Source: Saprospiraceae bacterium
GTDB taxonomy: Bacteria; Bacteroidota; Bacteroidia; Chitinophagales; Saprospiraceae
DNA: 64,000 bases
NCBI GenBank assembly: GCA_020628095.1
Contig: JAHDFP010000004.1
Coordinates: 186,001-250,000, forward strand
Direction: 5' to 3'
Positions 26,502-35,696 of the stretch are shown piece after piece. The notes beneath the pieces were generated by a model. The model was given only the letters and a program-made list of their open reading frames with translations, was not told where the DNA came from and searched no databases. The position numbers and the translations under genes are program-made. Position 1 is the stretch's first letter. Every line of letters starts with the position of its first letter.

Positions 26502-27818
26502 TTAGCTACTGATGCGTTCTATCTCAGCACCTAGAGAATTGAGTCTGAGGTCGATGTTTTCATAACCTCGATCTATCTGCTGTATATTGTCTATCTGACT
26601 CGTGGAGTTAGCACTAAGCGCTGCAATAAGTAAGGATACACCCGCTCTGATATCGGGGGAGCTCATTCTGATACCTCTTAACTGACTTTTTCTTTCTAGT
26701 CCTATGACGGTAGCCCTATGTGGATCACATAAAATAATCTGTGCTCCCATATCGATTAGCTTGTCTACGAAAAACAAGCGGCTCTCAAACATTTTTTGAT
26801 GGATAAGAATACTACCCTTGGCTTGAGTTGCTGTTACTAAGACAATGCTAAGTAGATCGGGCGTGAAACCCGGCCAAGGCGCATCGTAGATAGTCAATAT
26901 CGAGCCATCTATAAAGTTTTGGATTTCGTACAAATCCTGTTGTGGAATGACGATATCGTCTCCGTCTATATTGAGCTGAATTCCGAGCTTTTGAAAAGTA
27001 TGTGGAATGATACCGAGGTGCTTGTGTTGCGTATTTTTAATAGTAATGCCTGACTTTGTCATGGCAGCAAGTCCTATAAGGCTGCCTATCTCTATCATGT
27101 CAGGTAGGATACGATGATCGCAACCTCCTAGTTTTTCCACACCCGTAATCTTGAGTAGGTTAGAGCCAGTCCCTTCTATCTTAGCACCCATAGAAGATAG
27201 CATACGGCAAAGTTGCTGTAAGTATGGCTCGCAAGCTGCATTATAGATGGTGGTTACGCCTTCTGTTATGGAAGCCGCCATAACGACATTGGCTGTACCA
27301 GTGACAGATATTTCTTCCATGTGGATGTAAGTCCCGGAAAGATTGCCTCCATCCAAAAAGAACTCATCACTTTCTTCTACATACTTGAATTCTGCACCTA
27401 ATTTGATAAAACCATGAAAGTGGGTATCCAGTCTTCTCCGTCCGATTTTGTCTCCACCAGGCTTCGGTAAAAATGCTCGACCAAAACGAGCCAACAATGG
27501 CCCCATCAGCATGACAGATCCTCTGATTTTTTTGGCTTCTTCTAGATAGGCTTTAGATGCAAAAAAATCTAAATCAATATCATCCGCCTGAAAGGTATAA
27601 CTGTTCTTATCCAGCCTATTGACCTTGACTCCTAGACCTTTTAGCAACTTTATCAATCGTTGCACATCTATGATGTCAGGTATATTAGTAATGGTGACAA
27701 GCTGGTCCGTAAGTAGGACGGCTGATATGACTTGTAAGGCTTCGTTCTTAGCCCCTTGCGGAGTTATCTCACCACTGAGACGACAGTTACCTTGTACTAT
27801 AAAAGAAGCATTGGACAT
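26502..27818 (-). CDS. murA: UDP-N-acetylglucosamine 1-carboxyvinyltransferase MurA (Asp-type active site)
   Basis: About 438 residues from the ATG at 27818, which gives MSNASFIVQG, the family start. The frame runs on to 27893 into the upstream gene, but that extension has no family match. MurA transfers enolpyruvate to UDP-GlcNAc, the first committed step of peptidoglycan synthesis. GAKNEALQ (Lys, Asn) is present near residue 24. The position of the fosfomycin-target Cys (Cys115 in E. coli) is Asp123 here, in KPGGDKIGRRRLDTH, so the enzyme should be fosfomycin-insensitive. It is the last gene of a five-gene leftward operon containing glmS, which supplies its amino-sugar precursor. Confidence 0.94.
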   Translation of the reverse strand: MSNASFIVQGNCRLSGEITPQGAKNEALQVISAVLLTDQLVTITNIPDIIDVQRLIKLLKGLGVKVNRLDKNSYTFQADDIDLDFFASKAYLEEAKKIRGSVMLMGPLLARFGRAFLPKPGGDKIGRRRLDTHFHGFIKLGAEFKYVEESDEFFLDGGNLSGTYIHMEEISVTGTANVVMAASITEGVTTIYNAACEPYLQQLCRMLSSMGAKIEGTGSNLLKITGVEKLGGCDHRILPDMIEIGSLIGLAAMTKSGITIKNTQHKHLGIIPHTFQKLGIQLNIDGDDIVIPQQDLYEIQNFIDGSILTIYDAPWPGFTPDLLSIVLVTATQAKGSILIHQKMFESRLFFVDKLIDMGAQIILCDPHRATVIGLERKSQLRGIRMSSPDIRAGVSLLIAALSANSTSQIDNIQQIDRGYENIDLRLNSLGAEIERISS

Positions 27819-27828
27819 AGTCTTATGC

Positions 27829-28488
27829 TTAGCGTCTTCGTTTCCTGTTATTATTGGATTTTTTACCCCTATTCTTATGATGACGACCACCACCAGAATG
27901 CTTTCTTGATCTATTCATTCTTACGGCAGAAGTTAAGGTATCCAGAGAGCTGTTTTCAGCAACTTTTAGTTTGCCTTTAGATAAAGACTGAAGATCTTCG
28001 AGGATGATTTCATCACTGACATAATGCTCACGATTCCAGTTTTTATAAGCCAGCTTCATAAAAGAAGCGATTACCTCGACGAATCCATCTTTCTTAGGAC
28101 CGTCTTCCATGGCGATGGCTTTTTCCATAAGCAAGCGCACATTGTGACCATAGTGTCGGAACTCTTTTTCCTTTACAGGATAAGGGACATTGTCAGGTTT
28201 GATTTCGGCTTCCTCGGCATTCATGGTGACACCTTCTGGTGGAGTCACCTTGAGATCATAGTCTGCGATATATAAAAAATGTTTCCAAAGCTTGGTTTTA
28301 TACTCTAGTACGTTTTTAGATTGCGGATTCATCTGATACATCAGTTGTACCACTTGCTCCGCAAAGGTTTGCCTTTCTTTGTCGTCTTCTATTGTTTTGG
28401 CGTGGTTGACAAGGTTTTGTACATGTCTTCCATATTCTGGTATTCTCAGAAGTTCGGACTGAGAATTATAAGTCATTTCGAATTCCAT
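27829..28488 (-). CDS. DUF4290-family protein
   Basis: A 219-residue protein matching the Bacteroidota-specific DUF4290: N-terminal YNSQSELLRIPEYGRHVQNL, a helical body with LMYQMNPQSK and the Lys/Arg-rich tail (about residues 195-219, RKHSGGGRHHKNRGKK). The function is unknown. It sits between glmS (4-base gap) and murA (10-base gap), a neighbourhood that is conserved and suggests a link to cell-wall synthesis. The basic tail might bind nucleic acid or phosphorylated lipid; that is a guess. Confidence 0.82.
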   Translation of the reverse strand: MEFEMTYNSQSELLRIPEYGRHVQNLVNHAKTIEDDKERQTFAEQVVQLMYQMNPQSKNVLEYKTKLWKHFLYIADYDLKVTPPEGVTMNAEEAEIKPDNVPYPVKEKEFRHYGHNVRLLMEKAIAMEDGPKKDGFVEVIASFMKLAYKNWNREHYVSDEIILEDLQSLSKGKLKVAENSSLDTLTSAVRMNRSRKHSGGGRHHKNRGKKSNNNRKRRR

Positions 28489-28492
28489 AAAT

Positions 28493-30337
28493 TTATTCTA
28501 CGGTAACAGATTTTGCTAAGTTTCTAGGTTGGTCTACATCACATCCTCTCATTACGGCTATGTGATATGCCAGTAGCTGGAGTGGTATCACAGATAATAA
28601 AGGTGTGAAAGGTTCTGCAATATCTGGTATTTCTATTACAAAATCAGCAAGATCCTTGATTTTATTGTCTCCCTCCGTTACCACAGCGATGACGATACCT
28701 TTCCTTGCTTTCACTTCTTGTATGTTGCTGACGATTTTTTCGTGCGCACTTTTATTAGTGGCGATGACGATAACGGGCATATACATGTCGATGAGTGCAA
28801 TCGGACCATGTTTCATCTCAGCGGCAGGATATCCTTCGGCGTGTATGTAGCTTATTTCTTTGAGTTTCAATGCACCTTCTAGAGCAACAGGGAAGTTATA
28901 ACCCCTACCGAGATAGAGCGCGTTACTCGCATTTCTTATTTCTCCAGCAATGTATCTGATCTGATCATCTTTGGATAATATACGAGCAATCTTAGCAGGA
29001 ACACCTTCTAACTCTGATAAGAGTTGTCTGAAATAATCTTCTGAAATAATCCCCTTATGATGTCCGAGATAAAGGGACATAAGTGTCAATACGGTGACCT
29101 GACTGGTAAACGCCTTAGTAGACGCGACACCGATTTCTGGTCCAGCGTGGATATAAGATCCGCAGTCTGTTTCTCTAGCAATAGATGACCCTATTGCATT
29201 GACGATACCATAGAGTAGGGCACCCTTTGACTTCGCCATTTTGATAGCTGCGAGAGTATCGGCTGTTTCTCCAGATTGGCTGAGCGCCACGATAAAATCA
29301 TTTTCTGAGATGATCGGGTTTCTATATCTGAACTCACTGGCGTACTCTACTTCTGTATTGATTCTGGCAAGATCTTCTAATAGATACTCCCCGATCATGG
29401 CGGCATGCCATGAGGTTCCACAGGCCATCAATACGATTCTGTTGCATTGCGCTATTCTATTAATGTGCTGGCGCATTCCACCCAGTGTGGCCCAACCTTC
29501 GATGGAGTTAATGCGACCCTTCATGGATTCTGAGACAGTAACAGGCTGCTGGAATATTTCCTTGAGCATATAGTGCGGATAACCACCCTTTTCTAGCTCT
29601 TCGATTTGTAATTGCAGCTCAGATATTTCTGGCTCTTGTATTTTGTTATCGAGACTTCTTATTTCGTAATCCCCTTTTCTATTAAAAGAAATTACTTCAC
29701 CATCTTCTAGATAGATAACCTTATTAGTGAAACTGATAATAGGGGATGCATCCGATGCTAAGAAATATTCGCCATCACCGATGCCAAATACCAAGGGGCT
29801 AGACAATTTGGCCCCGACAATCTTGTCTGGTTCGTTTTCGTCCAGTACAACGATGGCATAAGCGCCGATACACTCTTTGAGTGCAAGTCTGACGGCTTCT
29901 TCCAAAGGAACGTTCTCTTTGTTCTTTATTTCTTCTATAAGATGGATGAGAACTTCGGTGTCTGTATCAGACTCGAATATGTGCCCTCTTTCTTCTAGTG
30001 CTAATTTGATCGAGGCATAGTTTTCTATTATGCCATTATGTATAATGGCTAAAGAACCATTGGACGTCGTATGAGGGTGTGCGTTGACGTCATTCGGTAC
30101 ACCATGAGTCGCCCATCGGGTATGACCCATGCCCATTGTATACTTAGTGCTGTCTATGTTGTCTTTGACGAAAGCGTCAAGGTCATTAACCTTTCCTTGT
30201 TTTTTGACGACTTCCATTTTTCCATTGAGTAAGGCCACTCCTGCGCTATCATAACCACGATATTCCAGTCTTCTCAATCCTTCGATAATAATGGGATAAG
30301 CTTTTTGGTCTCCTATATAGGCAACGATACCACACAT
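28493..30337 (-). CDS. glmS: Glutamine-fructose-6-phosphate aminotransferase GlmS
   Basis: A 614-residue enzyme making glucosamine-6-phosphate. The N-terminal Ntn glutaminase begins MCGIVAYIG with Cys2 as nucleophile and contains the HTRWATHG motif. Two SIS sugar-isomerase domains follow (about 290-425 and 460-600), with ALSQSGETADTLAAI and the C-terminal DQPRNLAKSVTVE. Length and ends are typical. The gene is preceded by DUF4270 (4-base gap) and followed by DUF4290 and murA, so one transcript provides two steps of the UDP-MurNAc route. No ribozyme or riboswitch is evident before it; the gap is too small. Confidence 0.97.
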   Translation of the reverse strand: MCGIVAYIGDQKAYPIIIEGLRRLEYRGYDSAGVALLNGKMEVVKKQGKVNDLDAFVKDNIDSTKYTMGMGHTRWATHGVPNDVNAHPHTTSNGSLAIIHNGIIENYASIKLALEERGHIFESDTDTEVLIHLIEEIKNKENVPLEEAVRLALKECIGAYAIVVLDENEPDKIVGAKLSSPLVFGIGDGEYFLASDASPIISFTNKVIYLEDGEVISFNRKGDYEIRSLDNKIQEPEISELQLQIEELEKGGYPHYMLKEIFQQPVTVSESMKGRINSIEGWATLGGMRQHINRIAQCNRIVLMACGTSWHAAMIGEYLLEDLARINTEVEYASEFRYRNPIISENDFIVALSQSGETADTLAAIKMAKSKGALLYGIVNAIGSSIARETDCGSYIHAGPEIGVASTKAFTSQVTVLTLMSLYLGHHKGIISEDYFRQLLSELEGVPAKIARILSKDDQIRYIAGEIRNASNALYLGRGYNFPVALEGALKLKEISYIHAEGYPAAEMKHGPIALIDMYMPVIVIATNKSAHEKIVSNIQEVKARKGIVIAVVTEGDNKIKDLADFVIEIPDIAEPFTPLLSVIPLQLLAYHIAVMRGCDVDQPRNLAKSVTVE

Positions 30338-30341
30338 AGTC

Positions 30342-31673
30342 TTATGGTTTAGTAGAGAATATTTTTAAAGTAGCAGGATAGTCGGGATGATCGGTTCCGT
30401 AGAATATTGTCCGATTAGGACTAGTCGCATCTCTTTCTGGTTGTATAAATATAGATGAAGATGTTATCTCATCATTCAGCATATTGATGATATGATTGGT
30501 GATAATCAGACGATACTTTTGTACACCGTCAGCATCGGCATCTTCTTCCTGGATCACGCCATCAAAATTAATAGAACGTATTCCTATTACGATGTCTTCT
30601 ATAAGTGATAGACCGCCGTCTTCGTTTCTGTAGTATGCGGACAGGCTTTCTATAAGTGGATAGTCATCATCTTGCTGAGCATAGAAAGTAAGTTCTGCAT
30701 AATTAACCAGCTGCTCTTCTTTGTCAAACCTTCTCACATCAGATAAGTCAACCTCTATGCTCACTCCTTGTAGTCCTTGTAGATAGTTTACATCAGTAAT
30801 GTCGCTGTTATCGAGGGCTTCTCCGACAGCGGTGCCTGCATAGTCATGTGATAGACAACTATGCTTGATACTGCGACTCACACTCTGTGATGACTGACCA
30901 CCGATAGGCAGTACCGAGGCTCTATTGATAGAATCGAGATAATATAACTCTATCCTAGCCGTATTAATAGACGACATATCCACACTGAATAGATTGCTTT
31001 TATCTGGATCGGCTACAAGAGCATATCCTTTTATCTCATTGACTACAGCTTGTGTAGATTCAAACAAAAGGGAATCTTCGCCGATTCTTTGCCAGATACT
31101 TTTGTCTAACTGGAAACGGAGTTGGTTAGGTGCTGTGACGAAAGTGTCTACCCTTGGGTTATAATAACTGACGGAATCTGTTATGACACCAGAATTAGTA
31201 ATGGTTTCTATGGGTGTCGATTCGTAATCATAGCAAAAAGAAGTTAATAGCTCATCGGCATCCTCTATTATGGGTGCGTCTATTAATCTGTGCAGACTTA
31301 TATTATGAGTTGCTGTTGGATTTCCGTATAGATTTATCGTGTCAATATTAAGTATCATAACAACAGAGTCTAGCGACAGGCCAGTCAAGTCTGGGTATGT
31401 GCTCACAGAACCAGGTGTTACAAAAAGAGTAGGTGCTGTCACACCAAAAACAGGATCATCTAATCGACCGAGAAGATGAGAGCGAAAATCAAATTCGCTA
31501 CGAATAATCGTATCCGTATAGACTGTCTTAGACGAAAGGGAAAACGAATCAACGAAATCAGCGTCAATCGGTTGGTCTCCGATGAGGTCAAACCCCACGT
31601 CGATCTCTTCGTTACATGAAGATAGTATCAGGAGTGATCCTCCTATCAAAAAGCTTAGTAATAGTAATCTCAT
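30342..31673 (-). CDS. DUF4270-family outer-surface lipoprotein
   Basis: A 443-residue predicted lipoprotein with a signal peptide ending in a lipobox (LLILSSC, Cys20) and then NEEIDVGFDLIGDQP. It matches DUF4270, a Bacteroidota family of beta-rich secreted proteins that regularly sits between a starch-synthase-like gene and glmS. The function is unknown. It is 14 bases after the starch-synthase-like gene and four bases before glmS. There is no T9SS sorting signal. Confidence 0.85.
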   Translation of the reverse strand: MRLLLLSFLIGGSLLILSSCNEEIDVGFDLIGDQPIDADFVDSFSLSSKTVYTDTIIRSEFDFRSHLLGRLDDPVFGVTAPTLFVTPGSVSTYPDLTGLSLDSVVMILNIDTINLYGNPTATHNISLHRLIDAPIIEDADELLTSFCYDYESTPIETITNSGVITDSVSYYNPRVDTFVTAPNQLRFQLDKSIWQRIGEDSLLFESTQAVVNEIKGYALVADPDKSNLFSVDMSSINTARIELYYLDSINRASVLPIGGQSSQSVSRSIKHSCLSHDYAGTAVGEALDNSDITDVNYLQGLQGVSIEVDLSDVRRFDKEEQLVNYAELTFYAQQDDDYPLIESLSAYYRNEDGGLSLIEDIVIGIRSINFDGVIQEEDADADGVQKYRLIITNHIINMLNDEITSSSIFIQPERDATSPNRTIFYGTDHPDYPATLKIFSTKP

Positions 31674-31687
31674 AGGTATCTTATGGA

Positions 31688-32506
31688 CTAAGAGACCTTT
31701 TCTTCTAAAAGGCCCTTATAAAACTCTATAATGGGTGCTGCTATTTCTTCTACATTATAGTAATCCAATGTCGGTAAATCGGACTTTTCTATAAGTTCTT
31801 CCACATCTTTATCCAGCGACTCACTACCCTTAACGATAGCGTCCGCATATTTAATGCCTCCTATCAATAGTTTAGCGGCATCTTTATCTCGAAAAGCACT
31901 CAGGTCTTCCTCTTCTAGAGCGTTTATCGCGGCTGTCTCGAAGAATTTTGGCGTAAACGTCTTTTCGTAATCATTAGAGTAGGCGGAGTAGACGATGTTC
32001 GTATTTTCGAATATAGGCTCGTTGTTGTACACATTTTTTAGATAAAAAGGTACAAGCGAGGTCATCCATCCATGACAGTGCAAGATGTCTGGTGGCCATC
32101 CGAACTTTTTGACAGTCTCTATGACGCCTTTGCAGAAGAAAACCATGCGTTCTTGGTTATCTTCAAATGGCTTCTCGTCTTCGTCATCAAACACGAATTT
32201 CCTTTTAAAAAACTCCTCGTTGTCCAGAAAATATACCTGTAATCTAGAGCCAGGTAGAGAAGCGACCTTTATTATTAATGGAAAATCATCATCATCGACG
32301 ATGATATTCATCCCTGAGAGTCTCACAACCTCATGTAATCTATGTCTTCTTTCGTTGATACTGCCATACTTAGGCATAAGGACTCTGACATCCATGCCTT
32401 TACTTTGGCTGAGCGGTGCCAGTTTTTTGACAAGATCAGATATCTCTGATATCGTCGTATAAGGGTTCATTTCCTGCGTTACATACAAAACACGCTTCTT
32501 ACTCAT
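31688..32506 (-). CDS. Starch-synthase-like N-terminal half protein (GT5-like, probably non-catalytic)
   Basis: A 272-residue protein matching the N-terminal Rossmann half of glycogen/starch synthase: RVLYVTQEMNPYTT, DVRVLMPKYGSINERRH, and PDILHCHGWMTSLVP. The ADP-glucose-binding KxGGLxD motif expected near residue 17 is replaced by TTISEISD, and the C-terminal GT-B half is absent. Real glycogen synthases are about 480 residues. This short form is conserved in Bacteroidota near DUF4270, glmS and often panC/panD. It is therefore unlikely to polymerise glucose and may be regulatory or bind another sugar nucleotide. It is the first gene of the operon; a TATCTTTG -7 element precedes it. Confidence 0.8.
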   Translation of the reverse strand: MSKKRVLYVTQEMNPYTTISEISDLVKKLAPLSQSKGMDVRVLMPKYGSINERRHRLHEVVRLSGMNIIVDDDDFPLIIKVASLPGSRLQVYFLDNEEFFKRKFVFDDEDEKPFEDNQERMVFFCKGVIETVKKFGWPPDILHCHGWMTSLVPFYLKNVYNNEPIFENTNIVYSAYSNDYEKTFTPKFFETAAINALEEEDLSAFRDKDAAKLLIGGIKYADAIVKGSESLDKDVEELIEKSDLPTLDYYNVEEIAAPIIEFYKGLLEEKVS

Positions 32507-32537
32507 TCTTGATTTTTAGCTCCAGAAAATAGGGCTG

Positions 32538-32545
32538 CAAAGATA
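32538..32545 (-). promoter_or_regulatory. Promoter -7 element of the glmS-murA operon
   Basis: CAAAGATA on the + strand reads TATCTTTG on the - strand, matching the Bacteroidota -7 consensus TAnnTTTG, followed by G/C context typical for these promoters. It lies 32 bases before the first gene. No TTG stands at 19-21 bases further upstream (a CAA is only 13 bases away), so the assignment is partial. Confidence 0.5.
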
Positions 32546-32617
32546 CGTGTTTTTTTAACAAGAACACACCTTATGTGTCATATTGCAATGATTATCAATA
32601 TGATATGAAAATTATCC

Positions 32618-34012
32618 CTAGCTGACCGCTTGCATTAAAGTTGCACAGATTATGGCCCCATAAGTACCCAAAGCATACCCTAGGACAGCCATCAATACCC
32701 CAACGGGTGCCAGACTAGGATTAAATGCGGATGCGACGATCGGTGCAGATGCTGCACCACCCACATTAGCCTGACTACCGACAGCCACGAAAAAGAAAGG
32801 AGCCTTTATCAGCTTAGCAACGACTAATAGTATGATTACATGCACTAGCATCCAAGTAATACCCACTAAGAAAAGCGGTAAATTTTTGAGGACTTCTCCT
32901 AGATTCATTTTCATACCGATGGTGGCGACAAGTATATAGATAAAGATAGAGCCCCATCGGGATGCGCCCACGCCCTCCAGTTTTCTTGCCTTAGTAAACG
33001 ATAGTATCATCCCAAATGTGGTCGAAATAACAATCAACCAGAAGAAGTGAGACATCAGAGAGTCTAGCTTCAAAGAGTTAAGCGTTTCTTTAAAGCCTTT
33101 CATAAAAGGAGTAAGGACATCTGCTCCCCAATGGGAAAGAGCCACTCCACCAAAAGCAAAGCCCAACATCACAAAAAGAGAGGTGGTCGTCGGCATTTCG
33201 GCGATACTCGCTCTATAATCAGCGACTCTGTTTTTAAGGTCCTCTATAGCGCTATTATCAGCCTTTAACCATCCGTCAATGCGGTCAGAGATGTTGGCAC
33301 CATAAAGTAAGAAACCCATCCATATATTAGCGACTACCACATCTATGACAATCATGGTACCGAAAAGATTATCACTGACTTCGTAGATTTCTTTCATAGC
33401 GGCCTGATTAGCTCCGCCGCCTATCCAGCTTCCAGCCACAGTAGACAGTCCACGCCAGATATCACCCGATGATGCACCAAGCAAGTCAGGTGCAATGGCT
33501 GTAACTAATAAGAGTGCAATCGGGCCTCCTATGATAATGCCCAGCGTGGCAGATAGGAACATAATGATAGCCTTAGGTCCAAGGTTTTTTATGCCTTGGA
33601 AATCTATACCGAGACAGAAGAGAATCAGACTAGCTGGCAGTAAAAACCTAGATGCAACATAGTATAATTGAGAGTGTCCTTGCACAGCCTGATAGTCCTT
33701 CTTAGGCACATTATTTTCTTCCAAAAAAGAAGTGATACCATCATAACTCAATCCCTCGGGTAGTATAAGATTATTTTGAGATAACAAGGCTGTCAATCCC
33801 TCGGTATACCAGTGCGGAGAAATAATACCCAAAGGCCAATTAAGCAAAGCGGGAAGAAAGTAGGCCAAAAGAAGACTCGGCACAAAGGTGTAGAACTTTT
33901 TCCATCCCGCAGTCTCCAGATGTGCAGTATGAAAAATAAGTGCAAGAGTGACTATAAGTATGCCCAGCGTAATGGCATCATTAGTAAATAAAGGAAAAGC
34001 AGATAGAAACAT
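32618..34012 (-). CDS. DUF819-family integral membrane protein
   Basis: A 464-residue polytopic protein with about 11 hydrophobic segments and glycine-rich motifs of the DUF819 family (GSWIGGGANQAAM, and a late VGSQANVGGAASAPIVA). The inverted-repeat pattern of Asn/Gly-rich motifs resembles sodium-dependent carboxylate transporters such as the CPA/BASS-like group. The substrate is unknown. It stands alone and diverges from the lipoprotein gene at 34067. Its start (MFLSAFPLFTNDAITLG) agrees with the family. Confidence 0.85.
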   Translation of the reverse strand: MFLSAFPLFTNDAITLGILIVTLALIFHTAHLETAGWKKFYTFVPSLLLAYFLPALLNWPLGIISPHWYTEGLTALLSQNNLILPEGLSYDGITSFLEENNVPKKDYQAVQGHSQLYYVASRFLLPASLILFCLGIDFQGIKNLGPKAIIMFLSATLGIIIGGPIALLLVTAIAPDLLGASSGDIWRGLSTVAGSWIGGGANQAAMKEIYEVSDNLFGTMIVIDVVVANIWMGFLLYGANISDRIDGWLKADNSAIEDLKNRVADYRASIAEMPTTTSLFVMLGFAFGGVALSHWGADVLTPFMKGFKETLNSLKLDSLMSHFFWLIVISTTFGMILSFTKARKLEGVGASRWGSIFIYILVATIGMKMNLGEVLKNLPLFLVGITWMLVHVIILLVVAKLIKAPFFFVAVGSQANVGGAASAPIVASAFNPSLAPVGVLMAVLGYALGTYGAIICATLMQAVS

Positions 34013-34066
34013 AATTGCAAAATGAAAGGGTAAATTAGTGAAATACTATAAGAAATAATTAGAATC

Positions 34067-35143
34067 ATGTTCCGTCCTCTCATGCTCTTGTTACTTATTC
34101 TCATCGCGCTATGCACCTGTCAGGTGGAAAACAAAGATGATCCTTATGCACATATCTCAGACAACATGGTTACTCAAGTCCTAAGAAAATCTATAGAGCA
34201 TCACGGCGGACTAGACAACTGGAATAAAATAAATACCCTGACCTATAGGAAAGATTTCGAACTATATACAGAGAGCGGCCAGATGGAAAAAAGTCTACAA
34301 CAATGGCATAACTACGCCTATGCAGAGAACGCCTTCTATATTATCACTAAAGATTCTCTGCATAAGACCACGACCATAAAAGTAAATGACACCATAGAAA
34401 AGATCATCGACGAACAAAAAGTGGAAGAAGATCAGACCAAATTATCGAAGCAAATGAACACCTCTCTGTATGTGGTGAGCATGCCTTTTAAGCTGCTCGA
34501 CCCAGGAGTGCGACTTTCTTATGAAGGTGAAGAAACCATAGAAACAAAGCAGAGATGCCATGTCATCAAAGCAGAATATAACTCTCAAGAAAACGAAAAC
34601 CACTCGACTGATGATACTTGGTGGTATTATTTCGATATGGAAACAGGAAGAGTATTAGCCAACAAAGTCAAAACTCACGACCATTGGTCACTCATAGAGA
34701 ACCTTACTTTCGTCCAAGAGGGAGACATACTATACAATGGAAAGAGAACAAGTTATCGCATAGACAGCACAGGCCAAAAACTATATCGCAGAGCCTCTTA
34801 TGATTATTATGATTACAAATCGGATCATAGGTCAGAACAACCCTCTCGAAGGGTCGAAACTAATGAAGTAGACCATTTTGCTACATTAGACACCAATGAG
34901 ACAATTACATTGTATAATGACAGTCTAAGTGTCGAGTTAAAATATAGCTCCAAGCACTTTCCTGATAAAGTTTGGCTTTATGTCCTTAGCGAAGAAATCG
35001 GCGAGAGTAGAAAAATAATGAATATACGTAAGGACGACACACTGCAAGTAACGCCTTATAAAATCATAATCAAAGACAAATATTACAAGCCTTCGTCGGC
35101 TTTTCAATCCGTAGACATCGCGATAACGAAATATAATGAATAA
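34067..35143 (+). CDS. Predicted lipoprotein of unknown function
   Basis: A 358-residue secreted protein I do not recognise. The signal peptide (MLLLLLILIALCTC, Cys at about 18) suggests a lipoprotein. The region after residue 40 (IEHHGGLDNWNKINTLTY) resembles the start of LolA/LolB-like outer-membrane lipoprotein-sorting folds, where an H-G-G-x-x-x-W phrase is common in Bacteroidota. The rest is beta-rich (RCHVIKAEYNS; WWYYFDMETGRVLANK). A LolA-like lipid-binding fold is possible. The gene is followed by a DUF6702-like gene after 74 bases. Confidence 0.6.
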   Translation: MFRPLMLLLLILIALCTCQVENKDDPYAHISDNMVTQVLRKSIEHHGGLDNWNKINTLTYRKDFELYTESGQMEKSLQQWHNYAYAENAFYIITKDSLHKTTTIKVNDTIEKIIDEQKVEEDQTKLSKQMNTSLYVVSMPFKLLDPGVRLSYEGEETIETKQRCHVIKAEYNSQENENHSTDDTWWYYFDMETGRVLANKVKTHDHWSLIENLTFVQEGDILYNGKRTSYRIDSTGQKLYRRASYDYYDYKSDHRSEQPSRRVETNEVDHFATLDTNETITLYNDSLSVELKYSSKHFPDKVWLYVLSEEIGESRKIMNIRKDDTLQVTPYKIIIKDKYYKPSSAFQSVDIAITKYNE

Positions 35144-35217
35144 AAAGTGGACATTGACTTAAACCAGTTTATCTATGAATAGTCCAAAGTTCTTATAGAA
35201 AAAAGTATAAAGAAAGA

Positions 35218-35664
35218 TTGCATATTGCCCTCCTCATATTACAATTACTAACTGGTGACATATCACATGATATACAGGTGGCTTATTTTAAAATTCACCA
35301 AAGTGGAGAGGAAATAGCGGTGGACTTTGTATTCGAAAAAGAAGATGTACATCTGACTCTAGGGACAAACGATAAGGAGCTAACGGATCAGAGCATGCAG
35401 GCTTATCTAGAGGAGCACTTTAGCTTGATTATAGATGATCAGAAACAATCGCTAGTGTATGGTGCCATGGCCATCCAAGAAAAACACATCACACTGCAAG
35501 CAAAACCAAAAGCGCAAATATCCCAGATCAAAACTCTCAAAATAGAAAACACTTGCCTACTTGATATCAAGAAGCACTCTAATATTATACAGATAAGACT
35601 ATATGATCAGGCGCGGGATTTCCTAATGAATAAAGACAGAACAGAGATACACGTTCAATATTGA
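35218..35664 (+). CDS. DUF6702-like secreted protein
   Basis: A 148-residue protein. The start is TTG at 35218, the first usable codon in a frame that opens at 35179, and gives a short hydrophobic N-terminus (HIALLILQLL). Pattern matches to DUF6702 are a YLEEHFSLIIDDQ segment and a closing KTLKIENTCLLD-x-NIIQIRL pattern. Members are small periplasmic proteins often found next to peptidases; function unknown. The family call is by eye and needs a profile search for certainty. Confidence 0.55.
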   Translation: MHIALLILQLLTGDISHDIQVAYFKIHQSGEEIAVDFVFEKEDVHLTLGTNDKELTDQSMQAYLEEHFSLIIDDQKQSLVYGAMAIQEKHITLQAKPKAQISQIKTLKIENTCLLDIKKHSNIIQIRLYDQARDFLMNKDRTEIHVQY

Positions 35665-35696
35665 TCTAAACCAGAAAACAAATTATAACAAAACAA

